From contig JAJRZQ010000004.1 in the NCBI GenBank assembly GCA_024275165.1, positions 1 to 63,084 of the forward strand: 63,084 nt of DNA, read 5' to 3'. The translations under genes were made by a program, and so were the position numbers. How positions within the stretch are numbered: the first letter of the stretch is position 1; each line of letters begins with the position of its first letter. Origin of the DNA: a bacterium. GTDB lineage: Bacteria; SAR324; XYD2-FULL-50-16. The notes beneath the pieces were generated by a model. It was not told the origin of the DNA. It saw only the letters and a program-made list of their open reading frames with translations, and did not search any database. Positions 7,447 to 16,918 of this stretch are shown in pieces.

Positions 7447-9261
7447 CTAATCGACAGTCGCGAAAACCTCTGCCCCAGAGCGAGTCACATCGGTCTCACT
7501 GGTAAAGGGGACGATTCCGGTTTCGCTGAATCCTTGAGAGACAGAGTGAAGAAACTCATTGATCACATTCGACATGTTCATCATGGTGGTCTTCTTTTTC
7601 TTAATACTCACAATGTCGATATCCAACAAAAGCCCCGGTTGAATATGGAAGGGATTGATTTGGTTTGCGAAGCTATCGTACTGCTCACGAACAAAGCGAA
7701 GGCGCGCCTCGAAAACCTGACGGACCTCATTGCTCTCTCGTCCAAAGGCCTTTTCCATTTTTTCCAGCATCAGAGGGAAACGGGCACCCAATTCTTCTAA
7801 TTCCGCTTCACCTGTTGGGTTTTCCTGGTCCACAACCGTGGGCTCGGGCTGAATGAAATTGATTTCATTCCAACGGCTTTCAGGGGCGCTGGCTAGGGAC
7901 TCGTCTTTAACCTGACCTTCGCTGAGGATTTTTTGAGCCAAGCTGTGCCAGTCGTCTTTACCGTGTTTTTGTAAGCTTTCTTTATAGATCCCTTCGCAAA
8001 CATCCCACAGGTGGTAGGCCTCTCGTTTCAATTCCTCGAGCTGGGTTTTGTAGGTTTCCCTTAGGCCCTGCAACTGATCTTGATCATAGTAAACCAATCG
8101 CAGCTTATAGCGCTCATCGGGAAGGCGAGAGGCATCTTCCTCTTCATATTCACGAATTAAGCATTCGCGGGCATTTTTGAAATTTTCGATGTATTGATAC
8201 CCCATCTTGGAGGTATCTAAGATACTGGTAATGGCATTGACCGCGCTGTTGAACCCACGATTACGGATATTTTGGTTATCAATGATTTTTTTGATGTTTT
8301 CTCGAATGTGGAGGGCGTCAAAATCGGTTGCGTCGATTTCCGCTTGGATGTTCTCCACCGCGTCATAGAACTTCTTGGCTACATACTGGTAGCGAATGCT
8401 GTCTTCGGATTCATCGTCCGAAACATATTTGTTCATGACCCGGAACTTTTCAAAAAGGCGGCTGGTTTCGTTTAATTCAGCGGCGCCCTCTTCTTGGAGT
8501 CTTTTATTGGTATCTTCAATCTCGGCGTCAATCAGGCGTTGAATGTGCTTGGCCACCACATCTTTAATCAGGCTGGCTACGGGCACCTGATAGTGGTAGA
8601 TAGGGCTGATCAATTCAGAGTCATGAATGGCAATGGAGAGTTTTAAATCCATTACATTTTTTGGCCTGCGAGGGTTATCGCGAAAACTGCATTTGGCAAT
8701 GGCATAGCTGTTTTCACCGCGGATAAAGGCGCCGACATCGGACTTTTCCTTCAACAGGGCATTGGTGTGATCCTCGATTTCAGAGATGCCCCTTTGAATA
8801 TGACTTTGCATCTGCCCAAACATGTTCACCACGGAGCGCTCGATCTCTCCCGTATTTAAGGTGCCGGCCCCGGCGACCTTGTCAATGATGTCGGTGATTT
8901 CTTTGGGGGTGTAGCGATTGAGGATGCGAACCTCTTCTTTATCCACCAAGTCGCGAAACTTTTTGCCCATTTCGTCTTCCATCGTAACGATGTAGCGATT
9001 GAGCATGTTTTGGAAGTCTTGGTTGAAATAATTGTGGAGCTTCGATTTAATCGAGCCCATGACATCTAGTTTCTCCAACACCTCAGGGGGAAGCTTCGCA
9101 TGGATGTGGTTGATAACTTTATCCACCTCTTCATCAATGATGTGCTTTGCCTCCTCGTATTCATTCCGATCGTCTCGATTGATCGAGTTTCGGCTGCCCA
9201 CGGCGCTGGGCTTTTCGGGGTGAATAAAATTGGGTCCCCGAGTGATAGAGTCACGAGCCAT
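7447..9261 (-). CDS. cfpA: Cytoplasmic filament protein A-like (CfpA)
   Basis: The 604-residue protein is soluble, acidic and largely helical, with no signal peptide. Stretches such as 'LNRYIVTMEDEMGKKF', 'LNRYTPKEITDIIDKVAG', 'IRGENSYAIAKCSFRDN', 'SELISPIYHYQV' and 'NPFHIQPGLLLDIDI' match, from memory, the treponemal CfpA family. That protein (about 680 residues) forms a ribbon of cytoplasmic filaments below the membrane. AGAGGT precedes the ATG. It is transcribed alone, with a putative promoter at 9357-9385 and a terminator at 7394-7429. Lineage and function in this organism are inference; an alignment with Treponema CfpA would decide. Confidence 0.75.
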   Translation of the reverse strand: MARDSITRGPNFIHPEKPSAVGSRNSINRDDRNEYEEAKHIIDEEVDKVINHIHAKLPPEVLEKLDVMGSIKSKLHNYFNQDFQNMLNRYIVTMEDEMGKKFRDLVDKEEVRILNRYTPKEITDIIDKVAGAGTLNTGEIERSVVNMFGQMQSHIQRGISEIEDHTNALLKEKSDVGAFIRGENSYAIAKCSFRDNPRRPKNVMDLKLSIAIHDSELISPIYHYQVPVASLIKDVVAKHIQRLIDAEIEDTNKRLQEEGAAELNETSRLFEKFRVMNKYVSDDESEDSIRYQYVAKKFYDAVENIQAEIDATDFDALHIRENIKKIIDNQNIRNRGFNSAVNAITSILDTSKMGYQYIENFKNARECLIREYEEEDASRLPDERYKLRLVYYDQDQLQGLRETYKTQLEELKREAYHLWDVCEGIYKESLQKHGKDDWHSLAQKILSEGQVKDESLASAPESRWNEINFIQPEPTVVDQENPTGEAELEELGARFPLMLEKMEKAFGRESNEVRQVFEARLRFVREQYDSFANQINPFHIQPGLLLDIDIVSIKKKKTTMMNMSNVINEFLHSVSQGFSETGIVPFTSETDVTRSGAEVFATVD

Positions 9262-9356
9262 AATACCTCTTTAGGTCAAGGGTTTCTCAAGTCTTGCGGG
9301 CTGAGAAGCAAGCTTTGGAAAGGTCAATGATTCTCGAAAGAATTCGATTAGCTTAA

Positions 9357-9385
9357 GTTTTATCAGGCCATGACGCAAATTGCAA
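9357..9385 (-). promoter_or_regulatory. Putative sigma70-type promoter of cfpA
   Basis: On the minus strand TTGCAA (9385-9380) and TAAAAC (9362-9357) are spaced by 17 bases, about 95 bases upstream of the cfpA ATG. Each box matches consensus at four of six positions. The -35 box abuts the stop codon of the upstream peptidase gene. Confidence 0.4.
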
Positions 9386-12118
9386 CTATTTAGCACCCAG
9401 GTAGCGAACATAAATCGCTTTCTTCGCGTCTACATTCTGGTCGTCCCGACTGACAATAATGATACGGTTCACTTTATCTTCCAATTCCAAGTCGAGGCTT
9501 AATTTCACCTCACCCCGCTGGTTTTGCTTGAGGTAGTTTTTATAATAGATTTTTTTATTGTTCAGCAACACGAAGAGATCCTTGACCCCGCCTTGGTCAA
9601 AGACCGTCCCGCTAAGATGTAGTTTGCGGCTTTTACTTTGGTTGGCGACTTGGCTGAGGGTGATTTGCGGAGCGTCGTTTTTTAAATCCAATCGACTCAA
9701 GGGGAGCTTGAGCTTTTGATTGATGCCCGCTAGGGGAAAGGTGCCGTCAATAATATCTAAAGAGAGGTCGAGATTGCCATCTAACGGTTTCTCATGCAGT
9801 TCAAACAAAAACCGCGCCTTGGCCTCTTCCCCTGGTTTTAAAGGTTTAAGGCTTTGGCGGCCCTGCTTTAAAAAGATATGGTTGCCTTCTCCGTTTTTCA
9901 AAAGCAGGGTGAGTTTACCGCTTTGGCCTTGGCCCTGATTTTTTACGGTGAGTTCCAGGGTCACCTTGTCGCCTGCTTCGATTCGTTTGGCCTTTTGTTT
10001 GATTTCATAGACAAAAGAAGGCCGGGCCTTTTCTACAATGGCCAGTTCGATCTGATCTCGGTGCAGGCTGCGCTTTTTCCCGTCTTGGAATTCAAAACGG
10101 ATGATATCGCTCCTGCTGAAGCCCCCTGAGGTAATCTGCAAGGGAATGTACCATTTGCGCGCTTGCCCGGGGGCAAGGCGACCAAAGGCGAATTGACGAT
10201 CATCCAAAGCGTTGTTTTCACTTTTGCTGACGGCGATTAAACGGTCTAGAGTCTTTTTCCCGATATTTTTGGCTTCGAGGTAGAGTTTCAAATCCGCGTC
10301 CGCGGGGATGGGGCCCCTATGCTTTCGATATTTCCCATCCTTGCCCTTGAGCTCAAACCAAGCCCGACTCAAAATGCGAGAGCCGGAGCGACTCGGGTAG
10401 GGCTTCCAATTGATGCCGAGCTCGGCAAAGCGCTTTTCTACCTTTAGGGTCTGCTCTGCTTCTTCTTTTTGAAAATAAGAGAACGAGCTTTTTAAAAGCC
10501 GCTTTTGCCCTCCCTTAAAGTCATAGGGGTTTTTATAACCCCTGCGTTGGTTTTGAAATAAAATCTGAATCGCTGACTGGAGGAGGTGATCCTTTTTCCG
10601 TTGCAACTCAGCCAACTCTTTCGGGGAGAGGTCTTCTGCTTTTTTTGCCTCTTTCGTATCTTCAACCAGATAAAAGGTGGATAGGTCTGGGTTTTCTGCT
10701 CGGTCCCCCCATTCGGCAAAGTTTTGCTCCAATTCGTTTTCACCGATGTCTTCTTTTGCCGGGGTGAGGCGCAAGAACTTCGGCGTAACCTGCACCGGAT
10801 AAACCTCAATGTGCGGAGCCACCCCCACCGATTGAATGCTGTGATTGCCCGGGGTTAGGTATTTCGACATGGTGATTTTCAAACCCGACCCGCCCGCCAT
10901 GGGGATGATTTGCTGCACACTGCCCTTGCCAAAGGTGCGACGCCCCATCACCACGGCCCGGCCATGGGCCTTTAGAGCGGCGGTGACGATCTCGCTGGCG
11001 GAAGCCGAACCGTTGTTCACCAAGATGATAATCGGGAAGTCGAGCAGGCTGCTCGGCCAACTGGCATGCATGCTGCGGATGCTTTTCGGGTCGAGCCCCG
11101 CGGTGGAAACAATGACCCCCTTATCCAAAAAGCGATCCGAAATGGCAATCGCTTGTTGCAACAAGCCACCGGGGTTGTTTCTCAAATCTAAAATCAAACC
11201 TTGAAAGCTGGTTAGATCCGCGTCCAATTCAGACAAGGCCTCGTTCATCTCATCGAGGCTGCTTTTCCCAAAGGTTTTAAGCTTAATATAACCGACGGTC
11301 TTGCCTTTGTCTTCAAAGCGATGACTCTCCACCGAATTGATGGTAATCACCGCGCGGGTCAACACAAAGGGCCTGGGCTTGGAAAAGCCGTCGCGCAAAA
11401 TATAGACCGTCACCTGGGTGCCGGGCTTCCCTTTCAGTTTCGCCACCGCCTCACTCAAAGAGATATTGATGGTCGACTCGTCACCGATCTGCATGATCCG
11501 GTCTTTCGGGTGCAGCCCCGCCTTGGACGCGGGCGTATCGTCAATGGGGCTGATAATCGTAAGCTGGCCCTCGCGCAAACCGATCATCATGCCCACTCCG
11601 CCATAGTTGCCGGTGGTCGATTGGTTGAAATCGGAATAAACATCGGGAACCAACAGCATGGTATGGGGGTCGAGCTTTTTTAAAAAGCCGTTGATCAAGG
11701 CGTAGTCTACATCTTCAAGGTTTTCCCCCGGTTCAAGGTGCTCTTTGGTAAAGTGGGAAACCTTTTGCAGAATCTTGTTTAAGGCGAGGGAGGTTTTCGG
11801 CTTAGCAAAAATAAACTCCTTGCTGAATTGATCCACACTGACGGTGACCTTGAGTTTACCTGACTTTTGATTGAGCCGGGTCATCACCGGAACCACCGAG
11901 ATGGAAAGCCGCTCTAAGCTGCCGGCCAGCATCACCTCGGGTTTTAAGCGGCTCGCATCGACATAACTCCGATTCACGGTGCTGAGTACGGCGGGAATCA
12001 GGTCTGATTTGGGGATAAAGCGTTCCGCCTGTAAAGAGCCGGAAGCCCAAACCCCCAGAGAAGCCAAGAGGATTAAACCTAAAAAAATACTTTTTTTCAT
12101 GTGTCGTTGCAGTTTCAC
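9386..12118 (-). CDS. Secreted S41 C-terminal-processing peptidase with PDZ and Ig-like domains
   Basis: A 910-residue exported serine protease of the CtpA/Prc class. It has a signal peptide (about 7-31), a PDZ domain (about 170-250) and an S41 core. Serine 373 in 'NNGSASASE' and lysine 398 in 'FGKGSVQQ' form the Ser-Lys dyad with the family's 25-residue spacing. Residues after ~560 form beta-rich, CARDB/Ig-like domains not found in ordinary Ctp enzymes. The architecture resembles the large myxobacterial MXAN_5808-type peptidases. The start is uncertain: GTG at 12118, or ATG at 12100, which begins a more typical signal peptide (MKKSIF). Likely role: periplasmic envelope quality control. Confidence 0.85.
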   Translation of the reverse strand: MKLQRHMKKSIFLGLILLASLGVWASGSLQAERFIPKSDLIPAVLSTVNRSYVDASRLKPEVMLAGSLERLSISVVPVMTRLNQKSGKLKVTVSVDQFSKEFIFAKPKTSLALNKILQKVSHFTKEHLEPGENLEDVDYALINGFLKKLDPHTMLLVPDVYSDFNQSTTGNYGGVGMMIGLREGQLTIISPIDDTPASKAGLHPKDRIMQIGDESTINISLSEAVAKLKGKPGTQVTVYILRDGFSKPRPFVLTRAVITINSVESHRFEDKGKTVGYIKLKTFGKSSLDEMNEALSELDADLTSFQGLILDLRNNPGGLLQQAIAISDRFLDKGVIVSTAGLDPKSIRSMHASWPSSLLDFPIIILVNNGSASASEIVTAALKAHGRAVVMGRRTFGKGSVQQIIPMAGGSGLKITMSKYLTPGNHSIQSVGVAPHIEVYPVQVTPKFLRLTPAKEDIGENELEQNFAEWGDRAENPDLSTFYLVEDTKEAKKAEDLSPKELAELQRKKDHLLQSAIQILFQNQRRGYKNPYDFKGGQKRLLKSSFSYFQKEEAEQTLKVEKRFAELGINWKPYPSRSGSRILSRAWFELKGKDGKYRKHRGPIPADADLKLYLEAKNIGKKTLDRLIAVSKSENNALDDRQFAFGRLAPGQARKWYIPLQITSGGFSRSDIIRFEFQDGKKRSLHRDQIELAIVEKARPSFVYEIKQKAKRIEAGDKVTLELTVKNQGQGQSGKLTLLLKNGEGNHIFLKQGRQSLKPLKPGEEAKARFLFELHEKPLDGNLDLSLDIIDGTFPLAGINQKLKLPLSRLDLKNDAPQITLSQVANQSKSRKLHLSGTVFDQGGVKDLFVLLNNKKIYYKNYLKQNQRGEVKLSLDLELEDKVNRIIIVSRDDQNVDAKKAIYVRYLGAK

Positions 12119-12190
12119 CCCCTATTGCTTTAGAGGCTTCCCAGGGCCTCTGAACCATGGAGAGGCTTTAGGATGATAAAAAAATAAAGC

Positions 12191-13225
12191 TTATAATTTT
12201 CGCGCCAACTCCACCATTAAGGAGTAATAGGCCTTCGCCTCGTTCAAAGCTTCTGTATGGGGCTCTTCTTGAGCTTCTTGGCTGCATTTTAATCCGGCCT
12301 TTAAGGCCTTTAGGGTTTCAAACAGAGGCAGTAGGGTTTTACAGCCTGTATCTCCACCCGCTTCAATATAACCTTCGACCAAAACATCAACTAAAGCGGA
12401 CAGGTTGTTTTTACGCAAGGCCAGGGTTAGATCGGCCAAGTCGCTGGTGAGGTCCATTTCCGGGTTTTTTAAAGGGTCCCCCGAAAGAGCCAAGGCCAGC
12501 ACCGTTTTCCCCGCGATATGGACCTTCGAGGGCCTGAGGTCCCCTTGTAGGGGCTTGACAAAGCCTTTGCGAAATCGCTGCCCCAGCAATTTTTTTACCT
12601 CTTTGAGATGCTGCTCAAAGGGGCGGACGGTTAAGTCAAGCTGACCTTGGGTTAAGGGTTTGCCCAAATGTTTTTTGGCTTGGTATAAGTCGTCGTTTAA
12701 AAGACGCAGCAAAAACTCAGGCGAGCCCACCTCTTTATTTGTCCCAGGGGGCAACTGAGCGTGAAAATCGGCCAGCCAATGCCCTAAAAGCCGTGCCTGC
12801 TCCACTTTCAGCTTCCCCTTACCCAACAAAGAAGCAAGAAAACCGCGCTCGGATAATTGCCGCTGCTTTAATACATAATATCCCCTCTGGTTCCCAGAAG
12901 CAAGCAGAGGCTCTAAGCGCCATTGTTCCTTTTCTTCAAAAAGCAAATAGACACTTGTTTCCAAGGCCTTTGCGCTGAGTTCGAGGCGGGTTTGCATCTC
13001 TTTGCAAAACAACTCGTCTAGATTGATCGCGCTATCGGGGTGAACCGGCTTTTTTACCTTATAGACCCAGTCGCCCGTTTTATAGATCCAATAATTAGAG
13101 CTTTCATGAGCTTGGACCTTGATCGTAGCGTCGACAAAAAAGTCGGACTGATTTAAGGCCCGATGAAAAGGGGGTTTAATGATTTTCACTGGATGCGTTG
13201 ATGGAGGTGCGAAAGGCTTTCTCAT
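12191..13225 (-). CDS. Aminoglycoside phosphotransferase-like protein, catalytic motifs degenerate
   Basis: The 344-residue protein resembles the kinase-like N-terminal half of two-domain 'aminoglycoside phosphotransferase/ATP-binding' proteins. It has the 'WVYKVKKPV' strand (55-61), a helical C-lobe and a 'GDL' loop. The expected HGD-L-H-x-x-N catalytic loop reads QGDLRPSKV (227-235): catalytic-loop His, second His and Asn are all replaced, although Asp229 remains. The ATPase half is missing. It may be a pseudokinase or a divergent enzyme. No clear ribosome site precedes the ATG, but an in-frame stop lies shortly upstream, so no longer start is available. Confidence 0.6.
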   Translation of the reverse strand: MRKPFAPPSTHPVKIIKPPFHRALNQSDFFVDATIKVQAHESSNYWIYKTGDWVYKVKKPVHPDSAINLDELFCKEMQTRLELSAKALETSVYLLFEEKEQWRLEPLLASGNQRGYYVLKQRQLSERGFLASLLGKGKLKVEQARLLGHWLADFHAQLPPGTNKEVGSPEFLLRLLNDDLYQAKKHLGKPLTQGQLDLTVRPFEQHLKEVKKLLGQRFRKGFVKPLQGDLRPSKVHIAGKTVLALALSGDPLKNPEMDLTSDLADLTLALRKNNLSALVDVLVEGYIEAGGDTGCKTLLPLFETLKALKAGLKCSQEAQEEPHTEALNEAKAYYSLMVELARKL

Positions 13226-13416
13226 GCAGCTTTCGGGCTGACAAAAAAGGCGTTAAAAGAGAAGCGGGGTCAATGCTTTTATCGCCTTGATGAGTTACCG
13301 AAAATTCGTTTGAGGGGAACTGATTTTTATGAAAACCTACCTCCTCAAAAGGGCTTTGTCGATAAAAAACCCTTCTGCTCCAAAAAACCATGGAGGGTGC
13401 AAAAATCCGTTTTAGA

Positions 13417-13638
13417 TCAATGAGTTTGGTGTTTGCGGGTTTGGCGGTAGAGTTGGCGCAAGGCCTCCTTGCGGGATGCCCCCGAGGCCCGGTAAGCCTC
13501 TTCATCTAAAACCAAGGCGCAGATAAACGCTTCGTCTTGATGGGGCAGCCCTTTGCGAGAGCGGGTTTCCATCTTAAAACTTCCGCGGTTTTTTTCCGCT
13601 AACCCGTCAAAAAATTGCAGATAACTGATTACATTCAT
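13417..13638 (-). CDS. Small hypothetical protein (73 residues)
   Basis: I do not recognise this family. The product is 73 residues, charged, without signal peptide or membrane segment, and ends in a basic His/Lys-rich tail (RQTRKHQTH). A strong ribosome site (GGAGAGG) lies eight bases before the ATG, which is why it is called over other open frames here. It is divergent from mnmG and first in the minus-strand block. The 191 bases between it and the kinase-like gene hold nothing I can support. Confidence 0.55.
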   Translation of the reverse strand: MNVISYLQFFDGLAEKNRGSFKMETRSRKGLPHQDEAFICALVLDEEAYRASGASRKEALRQLYRQTRKHQTH

Positions 13639-13738
13639 CGCGACCTCTCCTTCGCCTCTAAGGCGGAGTGTGGTTTACTTCTTTTAATAAGCATGCGATT
13701 TTAATGCCAAAGGGTGTAAATATTTAAAGACAGGGAAA

Positions 13739-15613
13739 ATGCCGCAAAATTGGGATGTAATTATTGTAGGAGCAGGCCACGCAGGCTGCGAGGCGGCCTT
13801 GGCGGCGGCTAAAATGGAGCAAAACACGCTATTGCTTACCCAAAGCGTTGATCAAGTCGCGGCGATGAGCTGCAACCCGGCCATTGGCGGGCTCGCCAAG
13901 GGGCACCTGGTCAAGGAGATAGATGCCCTAGGCGGCGCCATGGGCTTGGTGGCCGACGCCACGGCAATTCAGTTTCGCACCTTAAACCAAAAAAAGGGGG
14001 CCGCCGTACAGGCGACCCGCTGCCAGTCGGATATGCTCGTTTACAAAACGGTAATGCGCCGCCGCATTGAAGGGCAAAACAAACTGGTTTTAAAACAAGC
14101 CGAGGTGATCGGCCTTTTAGAAGAGCGAGGCCGGATCAACGGGGTCTTGACCCAATTGGGAGAACAGCTCTCCGCCAAGACCGTAATCGTAACCACAGGC
14201 ACTTTTTTCAACGGCTTGATCCATATTGGAGATCGCCGTTTCCCCGCTGGCCGGGCTTGGGATTTTCCCTCCCTGACCCTCCCGGAAGAGTTAAAATCTC
14301 TGGGTTTAAAAATGGGACGGATGAAAACCGGCACCACCCCGAGGCTCGACCGCCGAACCATCGACTTTAGCAAGCTGGAAGTCCAACCCGGAGAAAAGCC
14401 GATCAAACCCTTTTCCTTTTGGGAAACCTCCGTCCCCCTGCCCCAAGTACCCTGTCACATCACCTACACCGGGAAGGCCTCGCAAAAGATCATTGAGGAC
14501 AATCTACACCGTTCCGCCATGTATTCTGGAGCGATTACGGGAATCGGCCCCCGCTATTGCCCGAGTATTTAAGATAAAATCCAAAAATTCCCTGATAAGG
14601 ATCGACACCAGATTTTTTTAGAACCCACCAGCCTGCAATCTAACGAGATTTACCCCAACGGCATGAGCACCAGCCTACCCGTAGAGGTGCAGCTTGAATT
14701 CATGCGCTCCATCATCGGGTTGGAACAGGTGGAAATCGTACGCCCCGGTTACGCGATTGAGTACGACTTCATCCACCCCACTCAATTGAAATCCAGTTTG
14801 GAGAGCAAAAACCTCCCCGGTTTGTTTTTAGCCGGACAAATCAACGGGACCTCCGGTTATGAAGAGGCCGCGGCCCAAGGCCTGATCGCGGGGGTCAACG
14901 CCGCTTTGAAAAATCAAGAAAAAGAGCCCTTGGTCCTCCTGCGCAATCAGGCTTATATTGGGGTCTTGCTCGACGACTTGGTCAGCCAAGGCACCGAAGA
15001 GCCCTACCGGATGTTCACCAGCCGGGCGGAATACCGCTTGCTGCTGCGCGAAGACAATGCCGACGCTCGCTTAAGCAGCATCGCCTACCACTTGGGTCTG
15101 CTGGATGAAGCCCAATGGAGGCGCTTTCAAAACAAACAAGATTCCATCCACCGCCTGCACCGCCAGATCAAAGAGGTGAAACTCAACCCCACTCCCAAGA
15201 CGATTGAGGTTTTAGGAGAGGAGGCCGCCGCTTTATTGCCCCATAAACTGGCTTTAAGCGAATTTTTAAAACGCAACCGAGCGACCATGAAGCTCGCTTT
15301 AAGTTTGCCCGATCAGGATTTAGGCCTGGAGAGCTATGACACCGCCGTGCTGGAGTTCGTTGAGACCGAAATCAAATATGCCGGCTATGTGCAACGACAA
15401 GAAACCCAAGTTAAAAAATATCTCGCCACGGAATCAATCAAGATTCCCGAGGATTTTAATTTTACCGCCCTTGCGGGGCTTTCTAAAGAAGTGATCCAGA
15501 AACTCAATGCCCAGCGACCTCAAAATTTAGGTCAAGCCGCCAAGATTAGCGGTATCACTCCAGCAGCCATTGTGATTTTGCTCGCGGCCATTGAAAGGAG
15601 AAGAAAGACATGA
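13739..15613 (+). CDS. mnmG: tRNA uridine-5-carboxymethylaminomethyl modification enzyme MnmG, interrupted by one in-frame TAA
   Basis: MnmG (GidA) with MnmE builds the cmnm5U34 wobble modification of tRNA. Read through a single TAA (codon 278, 14570-14572), the frame gives a full-length 624-codon protein. It has the FAD-binding 'VGAGHAGCEAALAAAKM', 'CNPAIGGLAKGHLVKEIDALGG', the second signature and a normal C-terminus. The TAA falls inside the PROSITE GidA signature 'GPRYCPSI-E-DK', where family members have Glu, so GAA to TAA is the minimal change. Both halves are in the same frame and equally well conserved. It overlaps mqnC by the ATGA arrangement. Readthrough, recent mutation or sequence error cannot be separated here. 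Confidence 0.9.
14570..14572 (+). other. In-frame TAA at the invariant Glu of the MnmG signature
   Basis: This codon separates 'GIGPRYCPSI' from 'DKIQKFPDKDRHQIFLEP'. In E. coli and B. subtilis MnmG the same place reads SIEDK. The next base is G. No frameshift is needed to join the halves. TAA is also the regular terminator of at least a dozen other genes in the window, so general reassignment is excluded. Confidence 0.95.
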
Positions 15614-16653
15614 ACTTAGAAGAAATATATCAAAAATTAGATCAAGATCAACGCATCAGTAAAGCAGAGGCTTTTTTTCTCTATCAAAAAGCGGACTGGC
15701 TCACCCTGGCCCAAAAGGCGCAAGCTCGCAGGGCGCAGAGGTTGGGCGCCAACTGGGCGAGTTATACCCTTTTTCGCGTCATCAACTACACGAATATTTG
15801 CAATATTGATTGCAGCTTTTGCAGCTTCAAGCGGCATGAGGGGGAGCAAGGGGCCTATGTCATGAGCCAAGAAGAGGTCTTGGCAAAGGTGAAGTCCACC
15901 CTGGAGTTGGGCGTAGGGCAGATCTTTTTGCAAGGCGGGGTTCACCCCGATTTGCCCTTTAGCTATTATACCGAGTTGCTGCGAGCGATTAAGGCGACCT
16001 ACCCGGTGCATATTCGAGGTTTTTCCCCCGTGGAAATCCAATATATGGCGCAATTGGAAGGGCGACCCAGCTTGGGAATCATTCAAGAGTTAAAGGCGGC
16101 GGGGCTGGATTCCGTACCCGGCGCGGGGGCGGAGATTTTAGTAGAGCGGGTGCGCCAAATTCTTTCCCCGCAAAAATGCACGGTCGAAGAATGGGGGCAA
16201 ATCTTAAAAGAATGTCACTCCCTGGGTTTACGGGGGTCGGCAAACCTGGTTTTCGGCAGCGTGGAAACCAAAGAGGAAATCTTTGAGCATTTAGACTTTA
16301 TCCGCCGCCTGCAAGAGGATACCGGCGGGTTTGACAGCTTTATCCCCTGGACTTTTCAGCCTCAAACCAAAGCGTTTGAGGTCCAGAAGGTGCCCCCCCA
16401 AGAATACCTTAAAATATTGGCGCTCTGTCGTCTTTTTTTAGACAATATCGAAAACATCGAGGTTTCGGTCATGGTCCTCGGAAAGGAAATCGGAGAATTG
16501 GCCCTCGGTATGGGCGCCAATGATATCTCTTCTCCGGTGATCGAAGAAAAGGTACTGCGCAGCTACGGCACCAAGTCGGAAAACGAAGCTCAGCTATTGA
16601 TTGAAGACGCCGGTTATCAAGCTCGCTATCGGGATTTCAATTACCAAAGCTAG
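15610..16653 (+). CDS. mqnC: Cyclic dehypoxanthine futalosine synthase MqnC (radical SAM)
   Basis: MqnC converts dehypoxanthine futalosine to its cyclic form in the futalosine route to menaquinone. The 347-residue product has the radical-SAM CxxxCxxC motif in 'CNIDCSFCSFKRHEG', the block 'QIFLQGGVHPDLPFSYYTELLRAIK', 'DSVPGAGAEILVERVRQILSP' and the MqnC-typical 'FDSFIPWTFQP', which separates it from MqnE. It overlaps mnmG by four bases. mqnB, acting just before it in the pathway, is nearby on the opposite strand. MqnA, MqnD and MqnE are not in the window. Confidence 0.9.
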   Translation: MNLEEIYQKLDQDQRISKAEAFFLYQKADWLTLAQKAQARRAQRLGANWASYTLFRVINYTNICNIDCSFCSFKRHEGEQGAYVMSQEEVLAKVKSTLELGVGQIFLQGGVHPDLPFSYYTELLRAIKATYPVHIRGFSPVEIQYMAQLEGRPSLGIIQELKAAGLDSVPGAGAEILVERVRQILSPQKCTVEEWGQILKECHSLGLRGSANLVFGSVETKEEIFEHLDFIRRLQEDTGGFDSFIPWTFQPQTKAFEVQKVPPQEYLKILALCRLFLDNIENIEVSVMVLGKEIGELALGMGANDISSPVIEEKVLRSYGTKSENEAQLLIEDAGYQARYRDFNYQS

Positions 16654-16659
16654 CCGGTC

Positions 16660-16681
16660 AAACCCGGCAAAACCCGGGTTT
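16660..16681. terminator. Hairpin between convergent mqnC and ferredoxin genes
   Basis: AAACCCGG (16660-16667) and CCGGGTTT (16674-16681) form an 8-bp stem with loop CAAAAC. It lies six bases after the mqnC stop. T-runs are short on both sides, so it may serve both convergent genes weakly. Confidence 0.5.
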
Positions 16682-16717
16682 AACGGTTTTAGGCGGGGAA
16701 GGGGCCCCATCCGCGCT

Positions 16718-16918
16718 TTACCCTGCTTCGTCTTTCCAGTGAATGCACTCCCCAGGGCAGGTGTCAATTTCTTCTTGCACCGCGTCTTCCGCAGCGCCTT
16801 CATGATCAATGACAGTTGCGATATCTTCATCGTCCATGGCAAAAACCTCCGGCAGGTTGTCGGCGCATTGTACGCAAGAAGTGCATTCGTCACGATCAAT
16901 ATAGATTTCCCTAGCCAT
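16718..16918 (-). CDS. Single-cluster [4Fe-4S] ferredoxin
   Basis: A 66-residue acidic protein with CxxCxxC in 'DECTSCVQCADNLPEVF' and a fourth cysteine in 'DTCPGECIHW'. This is the pattern of monocluster ferredoxins of the Fer4_13/Fer4_15 type. It would act as a soluble low-potential electron carrier. It follows mqnB on the same strand and may serve radical-SAM enzymes such as MqnC, but that link is only positional. AGGTGAT lies just before the ATG. Confidence 0.88.
   Translation of the reverse strand: MAREIYIDRDECTSCVQCADNLPEVFAMDDEDIATVIDHEGAAEDAVQEEIDTCPGECIHWKDEAG

Noticed and set aside
13176-13505. Open frame of 109 codons overlapping the kinase-like gene start and the 73-residue gene
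   Set aside because: No ribosome site, odd composition, and it overlaps two better-supported frames.
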